DNA from: Bradyrhizobium sp. CCBAU 53421
Lineage (GTDB): Bacteria; Pseudomonadota; Alphaproteobacteria; Rhizobiales; Xanthobacteraceae
Length of the DNA stretch: 64,000 bases
Direction: 5' to 3'
NCBI RefSeq assembly: GCF_015291625.1
Contig: NZ_CP030047.1
Location: forward strand, 9,170,501-9,234,500
Shown: piece after piece, positions 24,944 through 33,617 of the stretch
Numbering within the stretch: position 1 is the first letter of the stretch
How the letters are laid out: each line of letters opens with the position of its first letter
Translations under genes and position numbers: made by a program
The notes under the pieces: model-generated
Databases searched by the model: none
What the model was told of the DNA's origin: nothing
The model's input: only the letters and a program-made list of their open reading frames with translations

Positions 24944-25906
24944 ATGGCGAAGTGGATCGACGATTTCTGGGCGGGTTGGCGGGGTGATGCGCAGCCATCG
25001 CTGCTGCTTGCGGTCACCTTCGCCGTGCTCTGTCTCGTTTTGGCCACGGCCGCGCGCTTCGGGCTCGCCCAGATCAGGCCGGATGTGTTCTTCACGCCCT
25101 ATTTCCCGGCGGTTTTCTTCGCGACTGCCTTCGGCGGCTTCCGGATCGGGATCGCGACCGCGCTGGCAAGCGGCCTGCTCGGCGTCGTGCTCAATTTCAG
25201 CAGCGGGCACGCCGATCCGGCGCGCTTTGCGCTGCTGATGATCTTCTGGGTGGTATGCGGCATCGCGATCTGGGGGGTGGAGCACTATCGTTCCCTGGTC
25301 GCGCAGCAGCGCGAGGTGTCCAAGCGGCTGATCGAGGAGGAGCAGTACCGCAAGATCGTGGTCGACGAACTGCAGCACCGGCTGAAAAACAAGTCCTCGA
25401 CCATTCATGCCGTGCTGCATCAGGCGCTGCAGGACCGGCCCGACGTCTGGCAGCGTATCGACCATCGCATCCGCGCGCTCGCGGCGACCGACGATCTGAT
25501 CGCGCGGGTCGACGGCTATGGCTGCGATATCAAGGATTTGCTCCGCTCGGAGCTCGGGCCCTACGGCCATGTGCGGTTCAATCTCAATGGCGAGCAATTG
25601 TTCCTGCCCGCCAAGCTCGCCGTCTCGCTGGCGCTGATCTTCCACGAGCTCGCGACCAACGCAGGAAAATACGGCGCCTTCTCCTCGCCGCGCGGATTTC
25701 TCCAGGTGTCATGGACGGTGGACGACGGGCGTCTCAACGTGATCTGGGACGAAACCGAGGGACCGGTGGTCGACGTCATCGGCGAAGCCGGCTTCGGCAC
25801 CAAGCTGTTGAAGTCGGCGCTGCGGCCGTTCGACGGCAAGACCGAGATCAGTTACCTGAAGACCGGTGTTCACTGCACCATGCAGTGCAAGCTTCCCAAC
25901 TGTTGA
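24944..25906 (+). CDS. DUF4118 sensor histidine kinase, HWE/HisKA_2 type
   Basis: 320-aa membrane sensor kinase. Three to four hydrophobic segments in residues 18-110 form a DUF4118-like sensor region, including the FFTPYFPAVFFATAFGGFRI signature. A short coiled linker leads to the phosphoacceptor region ELQHRLKNKSSTIHAVLHQA with His145, typical of the HWE/HisKA_2 group. The ATPase domain has FHELATNAGKYGAFSSP (N box) and a G-loop region near GEAGFGTKLLKSAL. Kinases of this group often act in the general stress response or in light signalling. No response regulator is adjacent, so the partner is unknown. Confidence 0.9.
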   Translation: MAKWIDDFWAGWRGDAQPSLLLAVTFAVLCLVLATAARFGLAQIRPDVFFTPYFPAVFFATAFGGFRIGIATALASGLLGVVLNFSSGHADPARFALLMIFWVVCGIAIWGVEHYRSLVAQQREVSKRLIEEEQYRKIVVDELQHRLKNKSSTIHAVLHQALQDRPDVWQRIDHRIRALAATDDLIARVDGYGCDIKDLLRSELGPYGHVRFNLNGEQLFLPAKLAVSLALIFHELATNAGKYGAFSSPRGFLQVSWTVDDGRLNVIWDETEGPVVDVIGEAGFGTKLLKSALRPFDGKTEISYLKTGVHCTMQCKLPNC

Positions 25907-26119
25907 TAAGTCGGCTTTTCGGTACACGCACATTATTTGCGCGTGTCGATGCAACCGCGCGCTCCGCAATCGCTTTCACCGGCGGCCGATACCGACATTG
26001 ATACTCTGTTAATGACGATTGCCGCGACGGCTTGCGAAAGCAGCCCCGGTCTCTTTCTGTCACGGCATTTCGCAAGTCCGCTTAACCAAAACTACAACGG
26101 ACTTTGCCAAGGTCGGCGC

Positions 26120-27892
26120 ATGCATAATCTCACCAAGTACGATTTTCAGGCGGGCACCGCAGGGACCGGCCAGGACGACATTTCCAATAGCGAATTGCGC
26201 ATCCTGCGCGATCTTCTCCAGCTGCTGCCGGCCGGCGTCACCGTCCAGGACGAGCAGGGCCAGTTCATCCTGGTGAACGAAGCGGCGGCGAACCAGTTGC
26301 AGCTGGCGGCCGGCGCGAGCCAGCCATCGCCTGTCGACGAACGCCATGCCGCCAACCTCGACCTGTTGCGCAGCGGCCGCCCCGTGGTGCTCGAGGAGGT
26401 CCTCGCCTGCGGCGCTTCCAAATACGTGTTCCTCACCGCGCACCGGCCGGTCCAGATCGCCGGCCGCAATCTCCTGATCTCGACATCGACCGACATCAGC
26501 GAGCAGAAGGCGTTCGAGGACCAGCTGTTCCGCTCGGCCTATTACGACGAGCTGACCGGCCTGCCGACCCGGCGGGTGATCGAGCATCGCGTCAACGGCC
26601 TGATCCGCGACTCCTCGCAGAACCATTTCGCGCTCGCCTTCCTCGACGTCGACAACTTCAAGCACATCAACGACTATTACGGCCACGCGATCGGCGATGC
26701 GCTGCTGGTCGAGCTGTCCAAGCGGCTCGGCCACGCGCTGCGCGACACCGATATCCTGTCGCGGATCTCCGGCGACGAATTCCTGCTGCTGCTGAACCCG
26801 ATCAGCAGCAACGACGAGGTTGCCGAATTCATCCAGGTCATGCAGGAGCGGCTGAAGGCGCCGTTCTTCATCGAGGATTCCGAGATCTTCGCCTCGACCT
26901 CGGTCGGCGTCAGCCTCTACCCCATGCATGGTCGGAGCTACGAGGCGCTGCGCCAGAACGCCGACATCGCGATGTATCGCGTCAAGAACAACGGCAAGGG
27001 CTCGATCGCGTTCTTCGACAACAGCATGGAGCGCGAGGCGTTGGCGCGGATGAAGATCGAGCAGTCGTTGCGGCTGGCGATCCTTGAGAAGCGCTTCTGC
27101 TGCGCGTTCCAGGCCAAGGTCGACATCCGCACCCTCGAGGTCAAGGGCATCGAGGCGCTGGTGCGGCTGCGCGACGACGAGGGCGTGATCCAGGCGCCGG
27201 GCACCTTCATCGACCTCGCCGTGGAGCTCGGCCTGATCGACGAGCTGACGTTCCTGGTGCTGGCGGAAATCGTCAAGTCGATCGACCTGATCAACGACAC
27301 CTTCGGCCCCACGGCGACGATCAGCATCAATGTCGCCGCCAAGCAGGCCGGCAACGTCGAGTTCATGCGCCGCTTCGCCCGCGCGCTCGAGGAGACCGGC
27401 TTCCCGAAACGATTCATGATCGAGGTGACCGAAGACGCGTTCGTGACCCGGTCGCATTTCCAGGACCAGATCCTGCCGATCCTGCGCGGCATCGGCGTCG
27501 GCATCTCGATCGACGATTTCGGCATCGGCTATTCGTCGCTGTCGGCGCTCGCCGACATCACCGCCGACGAGATCAAGATCGACCGCTCCTTCATCACCGA
27601 CATCCACAAGCGGCCGCGCAGCCAGGGCATCCTGCGCGCGATCGAATCGCTGAGCGAGGCGCTCGGCATGACCGTGATCGCCGAGGGCATCGAGTCCTAC
27701 GAGGAGCTGACCTATCTGCAGGCGGCGACCAAGATCCGCTATGCGCAGGGCTACTACTTCGCCAAGCCGATCTTCCTCGAGGACCTGAAGCCAGCGACGC
27801 CGGTCGCCAGCGAGAGCCGCGCCAGCATGGCGGCGCGCCCGTCCCAGGACGGCCGCCAGGGCTACTCGCGCGCCAGCGGCTTCAGGCGGTAG
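26120..27892 (+). CDS. PAS-GGDEF-EAL cyclic-di-GMP signalling protein
   Basis: 590 aa from the ATG at 26120, preceded by AAGG; the open frame begins at 25937 but lacks a better start. A PAS-like sensor occupies about 30-140 (LLQLLPAGVTVQDEQGQFIL). The GGDEF domain has DELTGLPTRR and the active loop as SGDEF (217-221, Ser in place of the first Gly), which some active cyclases tolerate. The EAL domain has EALVRL (345-350), NVAAKQ, EVTEDAF, DDFGIGYSSLS, KIDRSFI and AEGIESYEE, so all phosphodiesterase metal ligands appear present. It is probably bifunctional or mainly a phosphodiesterase. It follows the HWE-type kinase gene on the same strand. Confidence 0.93.
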   Translation: MHNLTKYDFQAGTAGTGQDDISNSELRILRDLLQLLPAGVTVQDEQGQFILVNEAAANQLQLAAGASQPSPVDERHAANLDLLRSGRPVVLEEVLACGASKYVFLTAHRPVQIAGRNLLISTSTDISEQKAFEDQLFRSAYYDELTGLPTRRVIEHRVNGLIRDSSQNHFALAFLDVDNFKHINDYYGHAIGDALLVELSKRLGHALRDTDILSRISGDEFLLLLNPISSNDEVAEFIQVMQERLKAPFFIEDSEIFASTSVGVSLYPMHGRSYEALRQNADIAMYRVKNNGKGSIAFFDNSMEREALARMKIEQSLRLAILEKRFCCAFQAKVDIRTLEVKGIEALVRLRDDEGVIQAPGTFIDLAVELGLIDELTFLVLAEIVKSIDLINDTFGPTATISINVAAKQAGNVEFMRRFARALEETGFPKRFMIEVTEDAFVTRSHFQDQILPILRGIGVGISIDDFGIGYSSLSALADITADEIKIDRSFITDIHKRPRSQGILRAIESLSEALGMTVIAEGIESYEELTYLQAATKIRYAQGYYFAKPIFLEDLKPATPVASESRASMAARPSQDGRQGYSRASGFRR

Positions 27893-28088
27893 AGGCGACC
27901 ACGCAATAGATCGAAGCAGCGAGCCCTCGCTTCACCTCGCCTCACCTTCGGGCGCACGGCCAAAATATCGAAAACAACCCCATGCAAAGTAGCCGGCGGC
28001 CGCCGGCGTTCGACACGGCAACTTGACACGCCGGGCAACTCAGCCGTATTCTTCCATTATTCCGAAATTGTACAAACTCCCTCTCCGA

Positions 28089-28144
28089 GGCTATCGCATA
28101 GGGCATTTGCGGACTTCTGCAACTGATAGCGATGTGCGATAGCC
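28089..28144. repeat. Long inverted repeat between convergent genes
   Basis: Perfect 10-bp arms GGCTATCGCA and TGCGATAGCC are separated by 36 bases that contain another GATAGC. It lies in the 283-bp gap between convergent genes, which otherwise shows no gene. Possibly a bidirectional terminator. Confidence 0.5.
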
Positions 28145-28175
28145 CTGCCACCTGCGGGGCGAGGGGAAGGTCGAG

Positions 28176-28814
28176 CTACTTCTCCAGCACCGGGAGCGGC
28201 GGCACGCTGTCATTGGCGGCGCCGGCCTGCATCGTGATCAGCGTCATCGAGACGAGGTCGTAGTAGCCCATGATGCCGATGATATCCATGATGCCGCGCT
28301 CGCCGAACTTCTCCTGTGCTGCCTTGTAGACGGCGTCGCTGACCTTCCTGTCGCGATAGAGCGCGATGCCGAGATCGTAGAGTGCGGCCTCGTCGTCCTT
28401 CATGCCGTCCGGCCGCGTGCCCTTGGCGATGGCGTCCGCGATCTTCGGATCCAGCCCGCCCTTCATCGCCAGCGGATAGTGCGCGGACCATTCGTATTGC
28501 GCCGTCCAGTGCCGCGCCGTGATCAGGATCGCCATTTCGCTGAGCCGCGCCGGCAGCGAAGTGTTCCAGCGCAGATAGTCCGACAGGTTCGACAGCTTCG
28601 GCGCCAGATCGGGATTGCGGATATAGGCGCGGTAGGGCGGCGCGGTGAACTTGGCATTGCGCGGCGGCGCGCTGATCAGGTCGGCCCAGGCCTTCTGCGG
28701 CGGCGACAGCTCCTCGGCCTTAAGCGGCGCGAAACGCGCGGCATCCTCGCCGCGCGCGGCGGGCGCGGTCAACGCCAGGACTGCCAGAACGCCCGCCCCA
28801 AGTAATTTTCTCAT
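28176..28814 (-). CDS. Exported carboxymuconolactone decarboxylase family protein
   Basis: 212 aa from the ATG at 28814, preceded by AGGGAGAG. Residues 1-22 form a signal peptide (MRKLLGAGVLAVLALTAPAA, then RG). The mature part is a CMD/AhpD-fold protein: NPDLAPKLSNLSDYLRWNT, LSEMAILITARHWTAQYEWS, AHYPLAMKGGLDPKIADAIA, and a C-terminal GIMDIIGIMGYYDLVSMTLI. The CxxC redox pair of AhpD-type members is absent, and it resembles the carboxymuconolactone-decarboxylase-like group without peroxidase cysteines. Export is unusual for a decarboxylase, so a different role is likely. Function unknown. Confidence 0.85.
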   Translation of the reverse strand: MRKLLGAGVLAVLALTAPAARGEDAARFAPLKAEELSPPQKAWADLISAPPRNAKFTAPPYRAYIRNPDLAPKLSNLSDYLRWNTSLPARLSEMAILITARHWTAQYEWSAHYPLAMKGGLDPKIADAIAKGTRPDGMKDDEAALYDLGIALYRDRKVSDAVYKAAQEKFGERGIMDIIGIMGYYDLVSMTLITMQAGAANDSVPPLPVLEK

Positions 28815-28980
28815 TGTTGCTCTCCCTTTCCGATGCAGGCTTCTCGTGTCCTGCACGGCGGCGGAGCTTAGTCGCGACCAGGACAGATGCAATGAGGCCG
28901 GCACGCCCGCGCCGCACCTACCGCCGCAGCCGACATCGGCCTATATTGACGGCGTCCGAAGCGACGCGAAGGTGTCTGCC

Positions 28981-29385
28981 ATGCAGCCTGTCTCCATTCT
29001 CCTCAACATCCTCTGGATCCTGATCGGCGGCGCGTGGATGGCGTTCGGCTGGCTGATCGCCGCTGTCATCATGGCGATCACCATCATCGGGCTGCCCTGG
29101 GCGCGCGCGGCGTTCAACATTGCGGTCTACACGCTGCTGCCGTTCGGCTCGCGTGCGGTCCGGCGCGATGAAGTCACCGGCATGTCCGATCTCGGAACCG
29201 GGCCGCTCGGCGTGATCGGCAATCTGATCTGGTTCATCCTGGCCGGCTGGTGGCTCGCAATCGGCCACGTGATCACCGCCATCCTGCTGGCCGTGACCAT
29301 CGTCGGCATTCCCTTTGCCTGGGCGCATCTCAAGCTTGCCAGCATCGCGCTGTGGCCGATCGGCAAGGTGATCGTACCGGCGTGA
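28981..29385 (+). CDS. YccF domain-containing inner-membrane protein
   Basis: 134-aa membrane protein with two YccF (DUF307) repeats. Each repeat has a hydrophobic helix pair ending in a TIIGLPWARAAF-like motif: LNILWILIGGAWMAFGWLIA and MAITIIGLPWARAAFNIAVY in the first half, NLIWFILAGWWLAIGHVITA and VTIVGIPFAWAHLKLASIAL in the second. The ATG at 28981 has GAAGG upstream; longer frames cross the divergent promoter region. The function of YccF proteins is unknown. It is divergent from the CMD-family gene. A family B repeat follows. Confidence 0.9.
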   Translation: MQPVSILLNILWILIGGAWMAFGWLIAAVIMAITIIGLPWARAAFNIAVYTLLPFGSRAVRRDEVTGMSDLGTGPLGVIGNLIWFILAGWWLAIGHVITAILLAVTIVGIPFAWAHLKLASIALWPIGKVIVPA

Positions 29386-29405
29386 CGCAGGCCTGCCGTC
29401 GACGG

Positions 29406-29510
29406 CTAAAGCGCGATGAGATTGGGTTGAATCATCGTCGCGCTTTAGCTCCTTGTTTGAGCATGATCTTTTCGGAAAACCGCTTCACACTTTTCCGGAT
29501 CATGCTCTAG
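29406..29510. repeat. Palindromic element family B (copy 1)
   Basis: A 105-bp element with termini CTAAAGC and GCTCTAG. The left module pairs TAAAGCGCGA with TCGCGCTTTA. The right module pairs GAGCATGATC with GATCATGCTC. The right end supplies the TAG stop of the small reverse-strand gene at 29507. A close copy is at 45933-46037. Confidence 0.88.
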
Positions 29511-29764
29511 AGCCAGTCCTTGGTGGTTTGGCTGCAAGCCTGGTAGTCGCGTCGCCAGATGAAGCCACCGCCCCCACAGGGGGGACGTGGGCGCGAGGTG
29601 GCGGGGCACTCGTTCCTGACCCGCGCGCTGGTGCCCCAGCCGTCGATCACGCAGGCACCTCGTGAGGTCCTGTGGCAACCGTCGCCACATCCCTCGGCAG
29701 CAAAGGCGGGGGTCAAGCCAAGAAACGCACCGGCCGTCAGAACCACGAGCAGACCTGCTCTCAT
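29507..29764 (-). CDS. Small secreted cysteine-containing protein
   Basis: 85 aa from the ATG at 29764, with GGAGG five bases upstream. MRAGLLVVLTAGAFLGLTPA followed by FAAEG is a clear signal peptide. The mature part of about 60 residues has six cysteines (CGDGC, GACVIDGWG, RNEC, PPCGGGG, YQAC) and a Gly/Pro-rich middle, similar to small secreted GCG-type proteins common in Bradyrhizobium. Function unknown. Its stop codon is provided by the family B repeat. The reading frame, ribosome site and signal peptide support a real gene. Confidence 0.68.
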   Translation of the reverse strand: MRAGLLVVLTAGAFLGLTPAFAAEGCGDGCHRTSRGACVIDGWGTSARVRNECPATSRPRPPCGGGGFIWRRDYQACSQTTKDWL

Positions 29765-29881
29765 GATGTCCTCCATTGTGCCGTCGGTTGTGATGCTCCA
29801 TTCACGTTGCGCACTGAGCCTAGGCGATATCGATCGCGCTCGCCACCGAATCCATGCGCACATTCCGGTGTGCGCTGGGGG

Positions 29882-30919
29882 TCAGCGCGCCGCCTCGCAG
29901 CCCTCGATGTCGAACACCGCAGTCAGGCCGCAGGGCGAGTTGAGCATCTTGCCGCCCTCGTGACCGACGCCGGGGACATCCCACACGCTGTGGTTCGGCG
30001 CGCCGTTGTCGCGGGCCTGCATCGCCGCGACGTAGGAATGCCCGCGTGCGTAACGATACGGCCCCTCGGCTTCCGCCATGCAGGATTTATCGAGCGCGGG
30101 ATGATTGGGGTTGGTGTCGAGCGTTCCCAGGAGATAGATCACGCGGCGCGCGACATAGGCCCGCTCCAGCGCGGCCGGGGTCGGCTCGGCGAGATAGGGC
30201 GGACGGTCGTCCATGCCGAACTTCCAGCTGTTGTAGCCTTCGCACGTCGCCGCAATCGCGGGCTCCGGCCGCTCCTTGGTGAAATAAGCGTAGGAGGACG
30301 GATTGGCGACGACGTAGCGCACGCCAATGCCCTCGCGCAGCAGCACCTGGTCGCCCTTCACCGCGATCGCATAGCGCTGCACCACCTGGCCGCCGCCGGA
30401 ATGGCCGAACACCACGACCTGCTTCAGGTTGGGAAACAGCTTGCGGTCGCCGAGCCTCGCCAGGATGGCGTCGAGCGCCTCGAACGAGCTCGCCGGATTG
30501 GGTGCAAGCGCGGGCTCGCCGCCCTGCCAGCCATAGAGGCTCCAGCGCAGTGTTTCCGCCGGCAGCTTGAACGCCTCGACGTCGGGCTCGATCAGGAATT
30601 GCGGCGCGATCATCAGCGCGCTCTTGCCGGCATCGCCGGCCGCGGCCTGCGCGCTCAGCGCCGCGCGGAAATAATCGTCGGCATTGCGCAGCACGCCGTG
30701 CAGCACCAGCACCGCGCGGGTGACGTCCGGCAGCGGATTGGACCAGTCCGCCGAGAGGTAGACCGGAAACGTCGCGTTGCCGACGGCGATCCGACCGCTC
30801 GCGACCTCCTTGACCGGCTTCTTGTCGCGCTCGATCTGCGCCTGCGTCGCCGACGCGACCGGCACGTGAACGGCCGCGATCAGCAGCGCCAATACCGCAA
30901 GCCAGTGCCGATGATGCAT
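29882..30919 (-). CDS. Exported alpha/beta hydrolase
   Basis: 345-aa secreted or periplasmic alpha/beta-fold hydrolase. Residues 1-24 are a signal peptide (HWLAVLALLIAAVHVPVASA). The oxyanion region is AVLVLHGVLRNADDYF, the nucleophile elbow VVVFGHSGGGQVV gives the catalytic Ser, and the late VWDVPGVGHEGGKM is the likely catalytic His. Several cysteines in the C-terminal half (TCEGYN, KSCMAEA, SPCGL, EGCEA) suggest disulfides. The substrate is unknown; plant- and polyketide-type esterases look alike. The gene appears monocistronic. Confidence 0.88.
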   Translation of the reverse strand: MHHRHWLAVLALLIAAVHVPVASATQAQIERDKKPVKEVASGRIAVGNATFPVYLSADWSNPLPDVTRAVLVLHGVLRNADDYFRAALSAQAAAGDAGKSALMIAPQFLIEPDVEAFKLPAETLRWSLYGWQGGEPALAPNPASSFEALDAILARLGDRKLFPNLKQVVVFGHSGGGQVVQRYAIAVKGDQVLLREGIGVRYVVANPSSYAYFTKERPEPAIAATCEGYNSWKFGMDDRPPYLAEPTPAALERAYVARRVIYLLGTLDTNPNHPALDKSCMAEAEGPYRYARGHSYVAAMQARDNGAPNHSVWDVPGVGHEGGKMLNSPCGLTAVFDIEGCEAAR

Positions 30920-31035
30920 GGTTCAACTCCATTGGTGCCGCTAGCGGCGATGCAATCCGTCCTGATCATGGCGCATTGGGCTGCACTTCATGCATGAATT
31001 TTCGGAAAGGCAACACACTCGGAAAGGGATGACGC

Positions 31036-32115
31036 TCACGCCGCGAGCCGGCCGCGATTGTTCGCGGCGAGGATCGGTCGGATCAGTCGGCCGAACCGCT
31101 CGGCCTCCTCGTCATGCAGATAGCCGGACAGGCAGAAGGAGTGGCAACCGGCGTCGATGAACTGCTGCAGCGTCGCGGCGCATTGTTCGGGATTGCCGAC
31201 CACAGCGATGCCGGCACCGGGCCGCACCTTGGTGATGCCGGTCCACAGATGCGGCATCAGGAGGTCGCCGTAGTCGCGCGCGAGCTGCTGCACGCGCTGG
31301 TTGGCTTCGGACTTGACGTAGAGTGTCTTCATCTCCTGCTTCTGCCGCTCGGTGGCGTGGCGCACCAGCTGGTCGGCGGCCTCCCAGGCATCCGCCTCGT
31401 TCTCGCGGCAGATCACCTGCAGCCGCATGCCGAAGCCGATCGCGTCCTCGCGGTCATGCGCCCGCGCCATCCGCCTGATCTCCGCGATATTATCCGCGAT
31501 ACGCTCGGGCAGATCGCCCCAGAACAGATGGACGTCGGAATGCTTCGCCGACACCTCCCAGGCCTGCCGCGAGCCGCCGCCGAGATAGAATTTTGGAAAC
31601 GGCTGCTGCAGCGGACGCGGGCGGATATGCGCGCCCGAGATGGTGTGAAACTTGCCCTGGAAATTCACCGGCCCGCGCGTGGTCCACAGCGCCTTGAGGA
31701 TCGAGACCTCCTCGTCCATCAGCGCGTAGCGCTCTTCCTTGGCGTAGCGCACGCCTTCGGCCTCGACCTCGCTCTCGTTCTGCCCGGCGATCAAATTGAT
31801 GCAGATCCGCCCGCCCGACATCTGGTCGAAGGTCGAGATCATCTTGGCCATCAGCACCGGGTTGATATAGCCGGGCCGCGCCGCAATCAGCGGCTTGATC
31901 CGCGCCGAGCGCGCCGCCATGAATGCACCGGATATCCAGGCCTCCCAGCACACCGACCCGACCGGGATCAGCAGATATTCGAACCCGGCATCCTCGGCCG
32001 CCTTGACCACGCGGTCGCAGAGTTCCGGCGACCCCGCGATCTGCGCCTCCATCAGCCCATAGGCCGTGGTGTCGCCATGCGTGGGCAGATACCAGCCGAA
32101 TTCCAGCGGACGCAT
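31036..32115 (-). CDS. LLM class flavin-dependent oxidoreductase (alkanesulfonate monooxygenase-like)
   Basis: 359 aa from the ATG at 32115, seven bases after GAGGGAG (an in-frame TTG at 32121 is less likely). It is a luciferase-like monooxygenase close to the SsuD type: EFGWYLPTHGDT at the start, AGFEYLLIPVGSVCWEAW, IKPLIAARPGYINPVLMAKM, FDQMSGGRICINLIAGQNES and FYLGGGSRQAWEVSAKHSDV. SsuD-type enzymes use FMNH2 from a partner reductase to desulfonate alkanesulfonates. No ssu transporter or reductase lies nearby, so the substrate is uncertain. The gene ends the block before tRNA-Arg. Confidence 0.9.
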   Translation of the reverse strand: MRPLEFGWYLPTHGDTTAYGLMEAQIAGSPELCDRVVKAAEDAGFEYLLIPVGSVCWEAWISGAFMAARSARIKPLIAARPGYINPVLMAKMISTFDQMSGGRICINLIAGQNESEVEAEGVRYAKEERYALMDEEVSILKALWTTRGPVNFQGKFHTISGAHIRPRPLQQPFPKFYLGGGSRQAWEVSAKHSDVHLFWGDLPERIADNIAEIRRMARAHDREDAIGFGMRLQVICRENEADAWEAADQLVRHATERQKQEMKTLYVKSEANQRVQQLARDYGDLLMPHLWTGITKVRPGAGIAVVGNPEQCAATLQQFIDAGCHSFCLSGYLHDEEAERFGRLIRPILAANNRGRLAA

Positions 32116-32244
32116 GGGCAAACTCCCTCAAAAGCCGGCCTTTTCGGAAGGCCTGTCATATTGGCGCAGGCAGTTTACAGCCGTTAACCGGCCGGACAAC
32201 GCCGTTGCCGACACCGAGCCAATCAGCTAAATGGTGGCCGGTAC

Positions 32245-32321
32245 GCACCCGTAGCTCAGCTGGATAGAGCGTTGCCCTCCGAAGGCAAAGGTCACACGTT
32301 CGAATCGTGTCGGGTGCGCCA
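32245..32321 (+). tRNA. tRNA-Arg (anticodon CCG)
   Basis: A 77-nt cloverleaf. The acceptor stem GCACCCG pairs with CGGGTGC, followed by discriminator G and an encoded CCA. The D arm contains AGCTCAGCTGGATAGAGC, the anticodon stem TTGCC/GGCAA encloses loop CTCCGAA (anticodon CCG), and the T arm has GTTCGAATC. It reads CGG codons, common in high-GC genomes. Confidence 0.97.
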
Positions 32322-32620
32322 TTTCGCAATTTTCGCTTCCGACCAATACCGGATTGATGCCGCATCTCTGATGCAGGTGCGGGCTCGGCTTGTCACCGCA
32401 AGGCGACAGTAAGCCGCGTCTCAACAGCGCAATACTGTCGCAGCGATTGATCTCCGCATCCTGTTGCGATCGGATCGGCGCAATTTGAGATCGGGGGATT
32501 TCATGGGGCGGCGTTTGCTGTCGCGGCTCACCCGGAACGGACATTCCAGCCGCTCAATTCCTGCGCTAGTGTCAGCCCACCGAGTGCCAAAAAGTGCAGA
32601 ACATGGGAGGGAAACTTCTT

Positions 32621-33109
32621 ATGTCCACGTTAAAATGCCTCGTTGCCATCGTTGGGTGGCTTATTGCGGCGTATCCGAGCTTTGCCGATGACCGTGAGAA
32701 GGTGATCGGCATCTGGAAACTGGTTTCTCAAGAAATTGAAATTCAAGCCACCGGGCAGAAAGAACCCGTCTTCGGACGCTCCCCTACGGGATACGCAATT
32801 TTCACGGCTGAGGGCCGTGTAATGTTTGTCCTGACTGGAGAGGGGCGCAAGCCACCACAAACGGTCGAAGATCGCGCCGATCTGCTAAACAGCATGGCCG
32901 CCTACACCGGCATGTACCGTCTCGAAGGGGACAAATGGATTACGAAGGTCGATGTTGCTTGGAACCCTGAATGGGTAGGCACCGAGCAAACACGCTTCTT
33001 CAGATTAGACGGGGATCGCCTTCAAGTCACTTCGACGTGGCGAATAATGCCAAACTGGGCAGATAAGGGGATGCAGAGGAGCCTCCTTGTATTCGAAAAA
33101 ACGAAATAG
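32621..33109 (+). CDS. Exported lipocalin-like domain protein
   Basis: 162 aa from the ATG at 32621, nine bases after GGAGGG. A signal peptide is visible (STLKCLVAIVGWLIAAYPSF, then ADD). The mature part resembles the lipocalin-like domain found in small bacterial exported proteins: EKVIGIWKLVSQEIEIQATG, SPTGYAIFTAEGRVMFVLTG, AYTGMYRLEGDKWITKVDVA and DRLQVTSTWR. These form beta-barrels of unknown ligand. Base composition is visibly more AT-rich than the flanking chromosome, as is the whole region after the tRNA, which suggests acquisition. Confidence 0.8.
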   Translation: MSTLKCLVAIVGWLIAAYPSFADDREKVIGIWKLVSQEIEIQATGQKEPVFGRSPTGYAIFTAEGRVMFVLTGEGRKPPQTVEDRADLLNSMAAYTGMYRLEGDKWITKVDVAWNPEWVGTEQTRFFRLDGDRLQVTSTWRIMPNWADKGMQRSLLVFEKTK

Positions 33110-33147
33110 GAGTTTGAACAACCTACCTTCGCGAGCCGGGCGACTAT

Positions 33148-33173
33148 GAGTGCATGCGCCGAGTGCATGCGCC
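33148..33173. repeat. Two tandem 13-bp repeats
   Basis: GAGTGCATGCGCC occurs twice in a row, followed by a degraded third unit GTGCGTGCATTCC. It lies in the 508-bp gap 33110-33617, which otherwise holds only the direct repeat at 33311. Confidence 0.6.
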
Positions 33174-33310
33174 GTGCGTGCATTCCCCGAACGCCTTCCG
33201 TTACGTCGCATAGGTCTCTTGTTGGCCAATCGCGCCATTCCCGGAATTGATCGAAATGGCCGCAATCGAAGGATGGCCGGACCACCCGTGAATTTGGGAA
33301 CACCGCCGCC

Positions 33311-33432
33311 CATGAGGCGTAGCGCAAGATCACAGTCCGTCGCTGGTTATCCGGCCGGATCGCGTCGGCGGCCGCCGCGTCATAGCGCCACGGCGAAAGC
33401 GTAGTGCCCATCTTCATCGGCCTGGCGCGCCA
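33311..33432. repeat. 122-bp direct repeat, left copy
   Basis: Starts CATGAGGCGTAGCGCAAGAT and ends GGCGCGCCA. It aligns without gaps, at roughly 80-85 percent identity by eye, to 34603-34724. The two copies lie in the same orientation on either side of the MipZ-like gene. Read in reverse, it encodes MKMGTTLSPWRYD and RRTVILRYASW; the other copy encodes MKMGTIASLWRYD and RRTAILRYASW. Confidence 0.85.
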
Positions 33433-33617
33433 CTTCGGAATGCGCCATCGCCGCCAGGTGCCGCCTCTTTTATCCCTCGTTGGCAAGCGAACTGCTCAAG
33501 CTAACATCCCAACGGACGGCACGGCTTGCCCGCACATCGGCGACAACGTCGGTCAGGAACCATACGTGGTGCATCGCATTGGTTTTGTGATAGAAACTCT
33601 GGTTTGCAAGGCTTGCG

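Noticed and set aside
32156..32544. Reverse-strand open frames over the tRNA-Arg, reading [19 protein letters not shown] and similar
   Set aside because: This is the well-known false protein produced by reading the complement of a tRNA gene.
32245..33617. tRNA-Arg as a proven phage or island attachment site
   Set aside because: No second copy of the tRNA 3' end and no integrase gene could be found by eye, so only a possible decayed island is suggested.
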